This document shows, piece after piece, positions 36,017 through 43,852 of a stretch of 64,000 nt of DNA. The number at the start of each line of letters is the position of its first letter. Within the stretch, counting starts at the first letter, position 1. This DNA is from Paenibacillus sp. JCM 10914. Lineage in GTDB: Bacteria; Bacillota; Bacilli; Paenibacillales; Paenibacillaceae. The notes below the pieces were generated by a model. It had not been told where the DNA came from and did no database searches. It saw only the letters and a program-made list of their open reading frames with translations. The stretch is from contig NZ_BAZR01000006.1 of NCBI RefSeq assembly GCF_001315105.1, positions 183,760-247,759 of the forward strand. The letters are read 5' to 3'. A program made the translations under genes and the position numbers.

Positions 36017-36952
36017 ATGGAATCTTCACTTCACAAGAAGCCGTTTCTCAAGCCGAAACGCAAATCCATTTTGAAGCAAAAGTGGCTGTACTTTATGATG
36101 CTGCTGCCGCTAACCTCCTTGATCATATGGAATTACATCCCGATGTACGGGATTATCATATCATTCAAAGATTACTCTCCCGCCTATGGCATTATGGACA
36201 GTCCCTGGGTAGGATTTGCCCATTTCGAGCGGTTCTTTAATGCATTTTACTTCTGGGACGTCATTATCAACACGTTAAGAATCAGCCTGTATAGCCTTCT
36301 TGTCGGCATTCCGCTTCCGATCATTCTGGCGCTCATGTTCAACGAGCTGCGCCGCAAGAAATACAAATCGCTTGTGCAAACGATCTCCTACATTCCGAAT
36401 TTCATTTCGATTGTGATCGTGGTCGGTATGGTTACGTTCTTCACCTCCCCGGTCGACGGCGTGATCAATACGGTGATCGAGTATTTCGGCGGCACGCCGG
36501 TCGATTTTATCGGCAGCGCCAAGCTGTTCCCGCATGTGTTTGTGTGGTCGGGCATCTGGCAGACCATAGGCTGGGGAACGCTGATCTATACCGCCGCCAT
36601 GTCCGGTATACCACAGGATCAATACGAAGCGGCCTATCTGGAAGGCGCTACGCGCATGCAATGCATTCGGAACATTACCATTCCGGCGATTATGCCGACC
36701 ATTGTGATCTGCGCCATTCTGGCAACCGGATCGGTCATGTCCGTCGGGTTCGAAAAGGTGCTGTTAATGCAGAATGATGCAAACCTTGCGACGTCCGAGG
36801 TTCTGTCAACCTACATGTATAAATCGGGTATTTTGAACGCGGAATACAGCTTCTCGGCTGCCGTAGGCCTGTTTAACAACCTGATCAACTTCATCGTGCT
36901 ATACCTGGTGAATAAATTCGCGCAGAAATTCAGTGAGACAAGCCTGTGGTAA
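36017..36952 (+). CDS. Sugar ABC transporter permease (LplB type)
   Basis: 311 residues with six helices. The EAA loop reads YEAAYLEGATRMQCIRNITIP, placing it with oligosaccharide permeases of the LplB group. AAGGAGAGG lies upstream. It forms a heterodimer with the next permease, 13 bases downstream. No ATPase gene is in the operon; in this family one shared MsmX-type ATPase usually serves several importers, which is the likely arrangement here. Confidence 0.93.
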   Translation: MESSLHKKPFLKPKRKSILKQKWLYFMMLLPLTSLIIWNYIPMYGIIISFKDYSPAYGIMDSPWVGFAHFERFFNAFYFWDVIINTLRISLYSLLVGIPLPIILALMFNELRRKKYKSLVQTISYIPNFISIVIVVGMVTFFTSPVDGVINTVIEYFGGTPVDFIGSAKLFPHVFVWSGIWQTIGWGTLIYTAAMSGIPQDQYEAAYLEGATRMQCIRNITIPAIMPTIVICAILATGSVMSVGFEKVLLMQNDANLATSEVLSTYMYKSGILNAEYSFSAAVGLFNNLINFIVLYLVNKFAQKFSETSLW

Positions 36953-36964
36953 GGAGGGGCCATC

Positions 36965-37858
36965 ATGCAATTCCATCTTTCTAGAGAAGACAAGATTTTT
37001 AACTGGATCAACATCGTAGTTGTTGGCATTATTACATTGCTTATTCTGTACCCGTTATTATTTGTCGTGTTTGCTTCGCTCAGCGATCCTCGCCAGATTT
37101 TTGACAGTGCCCTGCTGCTATGGCCGAAGGGATTTACGCTTGAAGGGTATAAGCGGGTGTTTGATAATCCGGATATATGGATGGGCTTCAAGAATGCGGT
37201 GATTTATACGGTGCTTGGAACGGCCGTGAACGTCATCATGACCACCTTGGCGGCCTATCCGTTATCCCGGAGGGATTTTCGGGGTCGGAACGTCATTACG
37301 ATCCTATTCACGTTCACGATGTTTTTCTCCGGCGGATTAATTCCGACGTATTTGGTGAACCAGCATCTGGGGATTATCGATACGATGTGGGTCATGATCT
37401 TGCCGGGAGCCGTGAGCGTATACAACATGATCATCATGCGTACGTACTTCCAGCAGAATATTCCGCTCGAACTGGAGGAAAGTGCGTTTATTGACGGAGC
37501 TACCGATATGCAACTGCTGCTCAAGGTGGTACTTCCGTTATCGACGCCGATCATCGCAGTGATGATGATGTTCTATGGCGTAGGCCGGTGGAACGGTTAC
37601 TTCGATGCGATGATTTATTTGTCTAACCGCGAATTGTTTCCCCTGCAGCTGATCTTGAGAGAGATCCTGGTGCAGAATCAGATGGGGGATGCAGCGAACC
37701 AGGCGATGATGAACAGCAACCAGAGCGAGGTCAACTTGATCAAGCAGTCCATTAAATATGCGGTTGTTGTCGTTTCGAGTATCCCAGTACTGATTTTCTA
37801 TCCGATTGTGTCCAAGTATTTTGAAAAAGGCATCATGGTTGGAGCAATCAAAGGCTAA
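36965..37858 (+). CDS. Sugar ABC transporter permease (YtcP/LplC type)
   Basis: 297 residues with six helices and the EAA loop LEESAFIDGATDMQLLLKVVLP. The C-terminus KYFEKGIMVGAIKG is typical of the family. GGAGG precedes the ATG. It is the last gene of the mannoside ABC operon, followed by a terminator. Together with the LplB-type subunit it forms the membrane channel for the imported oligosaccharide. Confidence 0.93.
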   Translation: MQFHLSREDKIFNWINIVVVGIITLLILYPLLFVVFASLSDPRQIFDSALLLWPKGFTLEGYKRVFDNPDIWMGFKNAVIYTVLGTAVNVIMTTLAAYPLSRRDFRGRNVITILFTFTMFFSGGLIPTYLVNQHLGIIDTMWVMILPGAVSVYNMIIMRTYFQQNIPLELEESAFIDGATDMQLLLKVVLPLSTPIIAVMMMFYGVGRWNGYFDAMIYLSNRELFPLQLILREILVQNQMGDAANQAMMNSNQSEVNLIKQSIKYAVVVVSSIPVLIFYPIVSKYFEKGIMVGAIKG

Positions 37859-37866
37859 GTATACAA

Positions 37867-37897
37867 GAGGAGTCCTTTTTGAGGATTCCTTTTTTTG
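37867..37897 (+). terminator. Terminator of the mannoside ABC operon
   Basis: AGGAGTCC and GGATTCCT pair with one mismatch, followed by seven T. Confidence 0.75.
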
Positions 37898-37951
37898 CGT
37901 GATAAACATGAAATTCATATGGGTAGCTGTAATTTATTATATACAATAAAG

Positions 37952-37969
37952 GAACGTATGTTCTATAAT
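37952..37969 (+). promoter_or_regulatory. LexA-like box abutting a -10 sequence
   Basis: GAACGTATGTTC (37952-37963) has the GAAC-N4-GTTC form of the Bacillus LexA/DinR site. It touches TATAAT (37964-37969), the likely -10 of the hydrolase gene. Confidence 0.5.
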
Positions 37970-38010
37970 GAGGGGGTGAATATACCGATTAATACAGGAG
38001 GTTGTTGTAT

Positions 38011-38541
38011 TTGAAGAAGAGTGCCCTGTTGATCATTGATGTACAGAACGAGATGTTTCAAGAGAATGATCCTGTTTACGAAGGGAATCGGTTGCTTTAC
38101 AATCTCAAGCAGCTGATCGCAACAGCCAGGAGCCGTGGAATTCCTATTTTTTACATACAGCATAATGATGAGGGTTTGAAGGAGGGAACTGAGGCTTGGA
38201 AGATTAATGCCGAGATCGCTCCTGCAATGTCGGATAGCATCATTCAGAAGACCAGACCTGATTCTTTCTATAACACGACACTTGAAGAGGAATTAAAGCG
38301 GCAAGGTATCGAACATGTGATGCTTGCTGGTATGCAGAGCGAGTTATGCGTAGATACCACGTGCAGGAGAGCATACAGTCTGGGCTATAGGGTCACGTTA
38401 GTGTCCGATGCTCACAGCACCTGGAACAATTCCGTGTTAACGGCGCAGCAGATCATAGATCACGCGAATGCGACTCTGAGATGGTTTGCGGCCATCAAGA
38501 CAACAGAAGAAGTCCTCTTTGCGGAAGAAGTCGGCGCGTAA
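38011..38541 (+). CDS. Cysteine hydrolase, isochorismatase family
   Basis: 176 residues from the TTG at 38011, nine bases after AGGAGG; TTG codons at 38002 and 38005 are too close to that site. The catalytic triad of the family is present: D10 (LLIIDVQNEMF), K80 (QKTRPDSFY) and C113 (MQSELCVDTT). Members hydrolyse amides such as nicotinamide, N-carbamoyl compounds or isochorismate; the substrate is unknown. It is a single-gene unit. A LexA-like box at the promoter suggests a link to DNA damage, which is inference. Confidence 0.88.
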   Translation: MKKSALLIIDVQNEMFQENDPVYEGNRLLYNLKQLIATARSRGIPIFYIQHNDEGLKEGTEAWKINAEIAPAMSDSIIQKTRPDSFYNTTLEEELKRQGIEHVMLAGMQSELCVDTTCRRAYSLGYRVTLVSDAHSTWNNSVLTAQQIIDHANATLRWFAAIKTTEEVLFAEEVGA

Positions 38542-38587
38542 TCGCCGGCTTCTTTTGAATTGGTCCAATCAATTTGCACTCCAATTG

Positions 38588-39439
38588 CTACCCCCATTGG
38601 GCAATGGTAATGATGCCTAACGTGATAAGTATGGACATGACGATTCGCCGCCTGCCTTGCTGCTCGCGCAGAACGATGATGCCGAGTATAGTGCCGAATA
38701 CCGTGCTGATTTCACGGATAGGCGCGATGTGCGCAAGCGGGGTGAGCCGCATGGCGAACAGGAATAATAAGTAGGAGCCGGGCGCCAGGATGGACCCCAG
38801 GAGAATCGTGCGCCAGTTCACGGAACATTCCTGCTTCAGCTGTCTGGACAGCGTCACGGGAACGATCAGGGCGATGAAATAACTGATATTGGATAACTGG
38901 ATTAAGGCGACGGGGGAGACCCCTGCATCCAGGATGGCTTTGTCAGTCAAGGTATATCCGGAAATGCAGAGCCCCACCAGACAAGCATAGAACAAGGCCT
39001 TGGGATTGAGGCTGGATGACCTATTGAGCTTTAATCCCGATAAAGCAAACAGCGAAAAGATAATGAGGCTAAGTCCCATATAGCCAGCCGTACTTAACTG
39101 CTCGTGAAACAACACGAGACTGCACAGCGAAGTCAGCATGGCGCCAAGCCCCCGCATGATCGGGTACACTTGGGACATCTCGCCGTGCGTATAGGCTTTG
39201 GAAAGCAGCGTGATATAGCAGCCTTGAATGGTCATGGACATCAGCATGAGTCCATAAATGTGCAGCTCTAGACGCAGCCCCGACATTTCCTTGAGAAAAT
39301 AAGGCATCAAGAAGATTAGCGTGACGAAGTGGATGCACCACAGAAACACCGATTTATGAATGCTTCGCTTCGTGAACAGATTCCAAAGGGCATGGGTCAG
39401 CCCGGATGACAGCACCAGCAGGAGCGACAGCAGCTCCAT
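38588..39439 (-). CDS. EamA/DMT family transporter
   Basis: 283 residues with about ten helices and two EamA repeats. It begins MELLSLLLVLSSGLTHALWN, and the C-terminal repeat has PIREISTVFGTILGIIVL. Its ATG overlaps the stop codon of the DeoR-type regulator by one base (TGATG), so the two are translationally coupled. It probably moves a metabolite tied to the DeoR effector. The substrate is unknown. Confidence 0.87.
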   Translation of the reverse strand: MELLSLLLVLSSGLTHALWNLFTKRSIHKSVFLWCIHFVTLIFLMPYFLKEMSGLRLELHIYGLMLMSMTIQGCYITLLSKAYTHGEMSQVYPIMRGLGAMLTSLCSLVLFHEQLSTAGYMGLSLIIFSLFALSGLKLNRSSSLNPKALFYACLVGLCISGYTLTDKAILDAGVSPVALIQLSNISYFIALIVPVTLSRQLKQECSVNWRTILLGSILAPGSYLLFLFAMRLTPLAHIAPIREISTVFGTILGIIVLREQQGRRRIVMSILITLGIITIAQWG

Positions 39440-40212
39440 CAGCGATGTCCGATAAGCACTTCGATGCCGCGAGCGGACAGGTTATCCACCCATTCCTGTG
39501 AACAGTCCTGATCCGTGACGACCATGGAGACGTCCTTCAGTTCGGCGAGCTTCGAGAACGTGGTTACCCCGAACTTCGAATGGTCCGCGAGAACGATGCC
39601 TTCCTCCGCACGCTCCAGCATTTTTCGCGATATGTAGGCTTCGTCAAGATCATAATCGGTAAAACCATCGGTTAACGAGATCCCGCCGACCGAGATAAAC
39701 GCTTTATTGACCTTGAACTGTTCCAGCAGGATGTCGGTGAGCGGTCCTGTTGCCGCTTGTTTGGTCCGGTCCATGTCCCCGCCGATAAAAATAATCCTTC
39801 CCTGAAACGTCTTCATCGCCAGATTCAGGACAGGCAGCGAATGGGTGATCACCGTGACATGAGGTCGGTCTGTAAGATAGCGCATGACTTCAATCGTGGT
39901 TGTTCCGTTATCGAGCAGAATGGTCTCCCCGTCCTTGACAAGGGAGGCGGCAAGTTTGCCGATCGCAACCTTCTCTTCCGCACATGTCTGGGAGCGACTG
40001 CTGAAGGACGGCTCAATATGGCCGGAACGTGATTTGACGGCACCGCCGTAAACCTTGCGCAGCAGTCCTTCTTTCTCTAACCGGTCCAAATCCCTCCGGA
40101 TCGTTTCGGCGGATACTTCCAACTGTTCCGCAAGGACATGGACTTTCACCTTGCCTTCAAGCTCCAATTGATGTAAGATCTTTCCCCTGCGCTCCTCATA
40201 GGTTACGGACAT
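39439..40212 (-). CDS. DeoR family regulator
   Basis: 257 residues from the ATG at 40212, nine bases after GAGGTG. The open frame continues upstream to 40383 without support. The N-terminal HTH (1-57) has VLAEQLEVSAETIRRDLDRL, followed by the DeoR sugar-phosphate-sensing domain (LDNGTTTIEVMRYL, FIGGDMDRTKQAATGP, DYDLDEAYISR). It is divergent from a metallophosphoesterase gene whose promoter carries two AACCACA direct repeats. Together with the coupled EamA transporter this suggests control of phosphorylated-sugar uptake or turnover. Confidence 0.9.
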   Translation of the reverse strand: MSVTYEERRGKILHQLELEGKVKVHVLAEQLEVSAETIRRDLDRLEKEGLLRKVYGGAVKSRSGHIEPSFSSRSQTCAEEKVAIGKLAASLVKDGETILLDNGTTTIEVMRYLTDRPHVTVITHSLPVLNLAMKTFQGRIIFIGGDMDRTKQAATGPLTDILLEQFKVNKAFISVGGISLTDGFTDYDLDEAYISRKMLERAEEGIVLADHSKFGVTTFSKLAELKDVSMVVTDQDCSQEWVDNLSARGIEVLIGHR

Positions 40213-40312
40213 TAATGCATTCACCTCGATATAATATATGACTGATTTTGACCGAAGATGTGGATTTGATCTTATATTAGGCTGAAAAACCGATAATGTC
40301 AACGAAAAATCA

Positions 40313-40376
40313 TTGACTTCGAGCCTTACCCCCTCTAATATACACATAAAACCACAACAATGCATAATAAACCACA
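40313..40376 (+). promoter_or_regulatory. Promoter with direct repeats, candidate DeoR operator
   Basis: TTGACT (40313-40318), 17 bases, TAATAT (40336-40341). AACCACA is repeated at 40350-40356 and 40370-40376, spaced 20 bases (two helical turns), just after the start site. Confidence 0.6.
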
Positions 40377-40399
40377 TATCCATATAAAAGGAGATGGTG

Positions 40400-41374
40400 A
40401 TGTTGAAGCCAACGCTTCGATTCGGGGACGATCATACCTTCAAGATCGTGCAGTTCACAGATATTCATTGGAAGAATGGGGAGCCGGAGGATCTGATGAG
40501 CCGGCATTGCATGGAGACGGTGCTGGAACTGGAGCAGCCCGATCTGGTGGTATTTACGGGCGATCTCATTTATTCCGGGGAGGCCGACCCCGGGTGGAGC
40601 AGGTGCCAGGATCCGGTGCAAGCCTTCAAGGATGTCGTCAAGACGGCGGAATCCCGCGGAATTCGGTGGGCCTTTGTGTTCGGGAATCACGATACGGAGG
40701 GGGATGTTGCGCGCGAACAGCTTATGGATGTTGCCATGCAGCACAATTACAACTGTGCAGAGCACGGCTCGCCGGATCTACACGGTGTTGGCAATTATAC
40801 GCTTCCGCTTTACTGCAATGGCGGGGAGGAAACGGCAGCGGTTCTGTATTTTTTTGATTCAGGGAGAGAGTCCGGACATCCTGCCGTGCCGGGGTACGAT
40901 TGGATCCGGCGGGACCAGATTCGCTGGTATGAACTGGCATCCCAAGCTTACAGTGTCAAGCGGGAAGGCAATCCGCTGCCGTCATTGGCCTTTTTCCATA
41001 TCCCCTTGCCGGAGTATGGCGAAGTTTGGGAGCGGCGAACGTGTTATGGCAGCAAGTTTGAGGAGGTGTGTTGCCCGGAGGTGAATTCCGGCCTATTCGC
41101 AGCGATGCTGGATCGAGGCGATGTGATGGGGACGTTCGCCGGACATGATCATATCAACGATTATTGGGGAGAATTGCACGGCATCCGTCTGTGCTATGGC
41201 AGAGCTACCGGTTATGGCACATACGGCCGGGAAGACATGCTCCGGGGCGCCAGGGTCATTCGTCTGCATGAAGGACAACGACAGTTTGACACATGGATCA
41301 CGCTGAGCGACGGCTCGCAGATATGGGAACAGGGGAAGCATGAACCGGAGTCAGCTGACTTACGACAGCAGTAA
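40400..41374 (+). CDS. Calcineurin-like metallophosphoesterase
   Basis: 324 residues from the ATG at 40400, with AAAGGAG six bases upstream. All metal-binding motifs are visible: FTDIHW (D21, H23), FTGDLI, FGNHD, FFHIPLPEY and GHDHINDY. This is the phosphodiesterase/purple-acid-like group (YkuE/DCR2-like). There is no signal peptide, so it is probably cytoplasmic. It is divergent from the DeoR regulator and likely under its control. The substrate is unknown; a sugar phosphate or nucleotide is plausible. Confidence 0.9.
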   Translation: MLKPTLRFGDDHTFKIVQFTDIHWKNGEPEDLMSRHCMETVLELEQPDLVVFTGDLIYSGEADPGWSRCQDPVQAFKDVVKTAESRGIRWAFVFGNHDTEGDVAREQLMDVAMQHNYNCAEHGSPDLHGVGNYTLPLYCNGGEETAAVLYFFDSGRESGHPAVPGYDWIRRDQIRWYELASQAYSVKREGNPLPSLAFFHIPLPEYGEVWERRTCYGSKFEEVCCPEVNSGLFAAMLDRGDVMGTFAGHDHINDYWGELHGIRLCYGRATGYGTYGREDMLRGARVIRLHEGQRQFDTWITLSDGSQIWEQGKHEPESADLRQQ

Positions 41375-41377
41375 ATA

Positions 41378-41435
41378 AACACACCTCTTATGAAGATTCG
41401 GGCAGGGAACCCGACCATTTCATGAGAGGTGTGTT
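41378..41435. terminator. Bidirectional terminator between phosphoesterase and TetR genes
   Basis: AACACACCTCT and AGAGGTGTGTT pair perfectly, extended by TATGAA/TTTCAT and an inner TCGGG/CCCGA stem. Confidence 0.75.
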
Positions 41436-41442
41436 ATTCGCG

Positions 41443-42048
41443 TTATGTTCCTTGACCATTCGCAAGTATTCGCAGCAGCAGCTCCGCCCTAGGAAGCGTA
41501 TAGCTCGGATCCTCCTGGGATTTCAGCGTCATTAAACCCGATAGTACAGCTAGATAACATGACGCCAACTCTCGCAGATCGCCAGTCGCAATTTCTCCTG
41601 CCTGCTGTCCGGCTTCGAACAGCGGCAAAAGTTGTTCAACGAAAGCATGGATGGAATAACTCTCGATAATCCGCTTCGCTTCCTCGGGTACGCCCTCTGA
41701 GGTACGTGCTTGCTGAATCAGCATGAAATGCGAATTATCATCCTCTTGAAGAATCATGGAGGTTAGCAGCGTGATTTTCTCAAGAGGGGTGCCGGGTACG
41801 TTATAGATTTCGGAGAGCGCTAGCTGTGCTTCGTCCATCGACCATTGCACGAGCGTAGTGAATAATTCGTCTTTGGATTTGAAGTAATGATACAGCAGGC
41901 CGTGGCTGAGGCCAGCCTCCGCTGCAATCATGCTCATTTTCGTGCCGAAAATACCTCTTCTAGAGAACACTTTGATGGCTGCTTTCATGATCTGTTCTTT
42001 ACGTTCGTCGCGAATCTGGTGCAGCTGTTCTTCATTTAATGGAGCCAT
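41443..42048 (-). CDS. TetR/AcrR family regulator
   Basis: 201 residues from the ATG at 42048 with GAGGGAAGG upstream; a GTG at 42063 is also open. The HTH segment is MSMIAAEAGLSHGLLYHYFKSKDELF. The C-terminus resembles the TetR_C_11/AcrR group. It lies 47 bases downstream of the FAD-dependent oxidoreductase gene on the same strand, so it is probably in the same operon and controls it through the repeats near 43592 and 43674. Confidence 0.87.
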   Translation of the reverse strand: MAPLNEEQLHQIRDERKEQIMKAAIKVFSRRGIFGTKMSMIAAEAGLSHGLLYHYFKSKDELFTTLVQWSMDEAQLALSEIYNVPGTPLEKITLLTSMILQEDDNSHFMLIQQARTSEGVPEEAKRIIESYSIHAFVEQLLPLFEAGQQAGEIATGDLRELASCYLAVLSGLMTLKSQEDPSYTLPRAELLLRILANGQGT

Positions 42049-42095
42049 GAATCCTTCCCTCACATCCGTAAATCAATTGTTGATATCACCTTATC

Positions 42096-43574
42096 CTATT
42101 TATGCTCTTCGGGCAATCCCTGTGGAATGGACGTTGGGATCCCATCGAAAGCAGGAATCACAGCCTTCAGAAAGGAGCTAAGCGTCATATGTTCCTTATG
42201 CAGCACACGTTTCAACCAAACTTGGTTCTCCCCGGAAGTGTCTGCCTGCATAAGCGCGAGGATACGTTCGGCGTTAAATAGGTCAGAGGGCGAGCTGATC
42301 AAGCTATTGACCATCATATACTCCCCGAACACTTCCATCTGCTGGTGACCAAAAGCCTGCTCTTGCATGAAATCGAGCACCGTCTGAGCAAAAGCCATCC
42401 CCTTGATAGACAGGGTGCCTTCGTACCTAACACCCGGCCATCTGAGATCAGCTACGCAACTAAGCCACCATGCGGGAGCTGTCGCTTCCTGCATTTTCTT
42501 AAGCACTGTCTGTTCAGACCGGGGATGCTCCCCATCTTCTACTTGCAGCCATGAGCGCAGTGTTTCTGACTGAATCGCGGCGACCGTAATTCCCTGCCCA
42601 AAGATCGGATCGAAGCTGCAGAGGGCATCGCCAATAGCAAGCAAGCCCGTTGGCCAATGCTCCATGACGTCATAGTGTTGTCTTAAGCACGTATCGATCC
42701 GGTAACCTCGGGGCGCACCGACCGGCTCTAATCGTTCGAGCCACGTACCCATTGCAGAGCCAAGTTGCTCGGCAACCTCTTTGTCGTATGCTTCCCCTTG
42801 GGTTGCGGGGTAAGATGCTCCTCCCGCGCGGTAAAGCACGATCTCGGCCAAGTTGTCCTCTATCGTGTTGAATACAGCGGTACCACGGCCAAGCAGGGGA
42901 TTTCCTTCGTATAGCACAGTGCTCCACTCGTCCCGTATATCCTCGGGAATCTTATAATGTCTCGTACTATATCCGAGCGAGACATGCAATCGTTCCGCTT
43001 GCGGAACGGATAACCCGAGATCATCACGTAACCATTGCGCAAGCTTGGAGCTGCGACCGGTTGCGTCGATTACGAGATCGGCCTGGATTTGGAGGGATTG
43101 TTTGTTATCAAGATGACGAAAAGTCGCCCCTGTAACGATGTTGTTCCGTGCATCATACCGGAGTCCCTGTGCAGAGAGTCCAGTCAGGAAACGGACATTA
43201 GGCAGACGGTTGATTCGATTGCGAATGGTCCACTCCAGAAGAGCCCTACTACAGCCTGCGCTGGGTTCATCGGGCATCTCGAGCGTTCCGAAGCGATTGG
43301 AGAGATGTACCTTCTTCTGTGCTCGGGGATAGGCACCTCGAGTGAGTAGTTCATCAAATAAGCCGGGAAACATGTCTTCTAATAACAGCTTCCCGCGTTC
43401 TAATAAGCGGTGCGGATGATACGCCTGTGGCGTGCCTGGTCGATTCTCGGGACCATCGGGGAAGCGATCGCGGTCCGTGATCACAACCTCATCGTAATGC
43501 GCAGATAACGCATGGGCGGCAAACATCCCGGCAAAGCCACTGCCAAGAATAAGAGCCTTGTTGTTACGCTTCAT
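42096..43574 (-). CDS. FAD-dependent monooxygenase/reductase-like protein
   Basis: 492 residues from the ATG at 43574, after AAAGGAGTTGG. The FAD Rossmann motif is LGSGFAGMFAAHALS (about 8-22). A second conserved segment, VIDATGRSSKLAQWL, and the late AIGDALCSFDPIFGQGI motif match the PHBH/geranylgeranyl-reductase and tryptophan-halogenase-like group. There is no signal peptide. The substrate is unknown; such enzymes often hydroxylate or reduce hydrophobic compounds. A TetR gene follows and may repress it. Confidence 0.85.
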   Translation of the reverse strand: MKRNNKALILGSGFAGMFAAHALSAHYDEVVITDRDRFPDGPENRPGTPQAYHPHRLLERGKLLLEDMFPGLFDELLTRGAYPRAQKKVHLSNRFGTLEMPDEPSAGCSRALLEWTIRNRINRLPNVRFLTGLSAQGLRYDARNNIVTGATFRHLDNKQSLQIQADLVIDATGRSSKLAQWLRDDLGLSVPQAERLHVSLGYSTRHYKIPEDIRDEWSTVLYEGNPLLGRGTAVFNTIEDNLAEIVLYRAGGASYPATQGEAYDKEVAEQLGSAMGTWLERLEPVGAPRGYRIDTCLRQHYDVMEHWPTGLLAIGDALCSFDPIFGQGITVAAIQSETLRSWLQVEDGEHPRSEQTVLKKMQEATAPAWWLSCVADLRWPGVRYEGTLSIKGMAFAQTVLDFMQEQAFGHQQMEVFGEYMMVNSLISSPSDLFNAERILALMQADTSGENQVWLKRVLHKEHMTLSSFLKAVIPAFDGIPTSIPQGLPEEHK

Positions 43575-43591
43575 AACACCAACTCCTTTTA

Positions 43592-43692
43592 GATTGATCA
43601 AGTCAATCAACATTAGAAAGAAAAAAATCGCTTTGAACATGACTCTTTGTTCAGATAACATAATGAATTTTATGATTGATTAGATCAGTCAA
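43592..43692. promoter_or_regulatory. Two related TTGA/TCAA repeats, candidate TetR operators
   Basis: GATTGATCAAGTCAATC (43592-43608) and ATTGATTAGATCAGTCAAT (about 43674-43692) share TTGAT...AGTCAA arms. They lie upstream of the FAD enzyme gene. Confidence 0.5.
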
Positions 43693-43852
43693 TATTAAAA
43701 TATCGCGAGATCATGAATTTGTCAATTGAAGCGGAGCATAAATTTTACGAATAAGTATTCGTTTTGAAGTTGTTTGCAGATGGACAATATTACCAAATTG
43801 GTATAGTCTTTTTGCATAACCTAGTCGAATTTGATATTGGAGGATCTAATGG

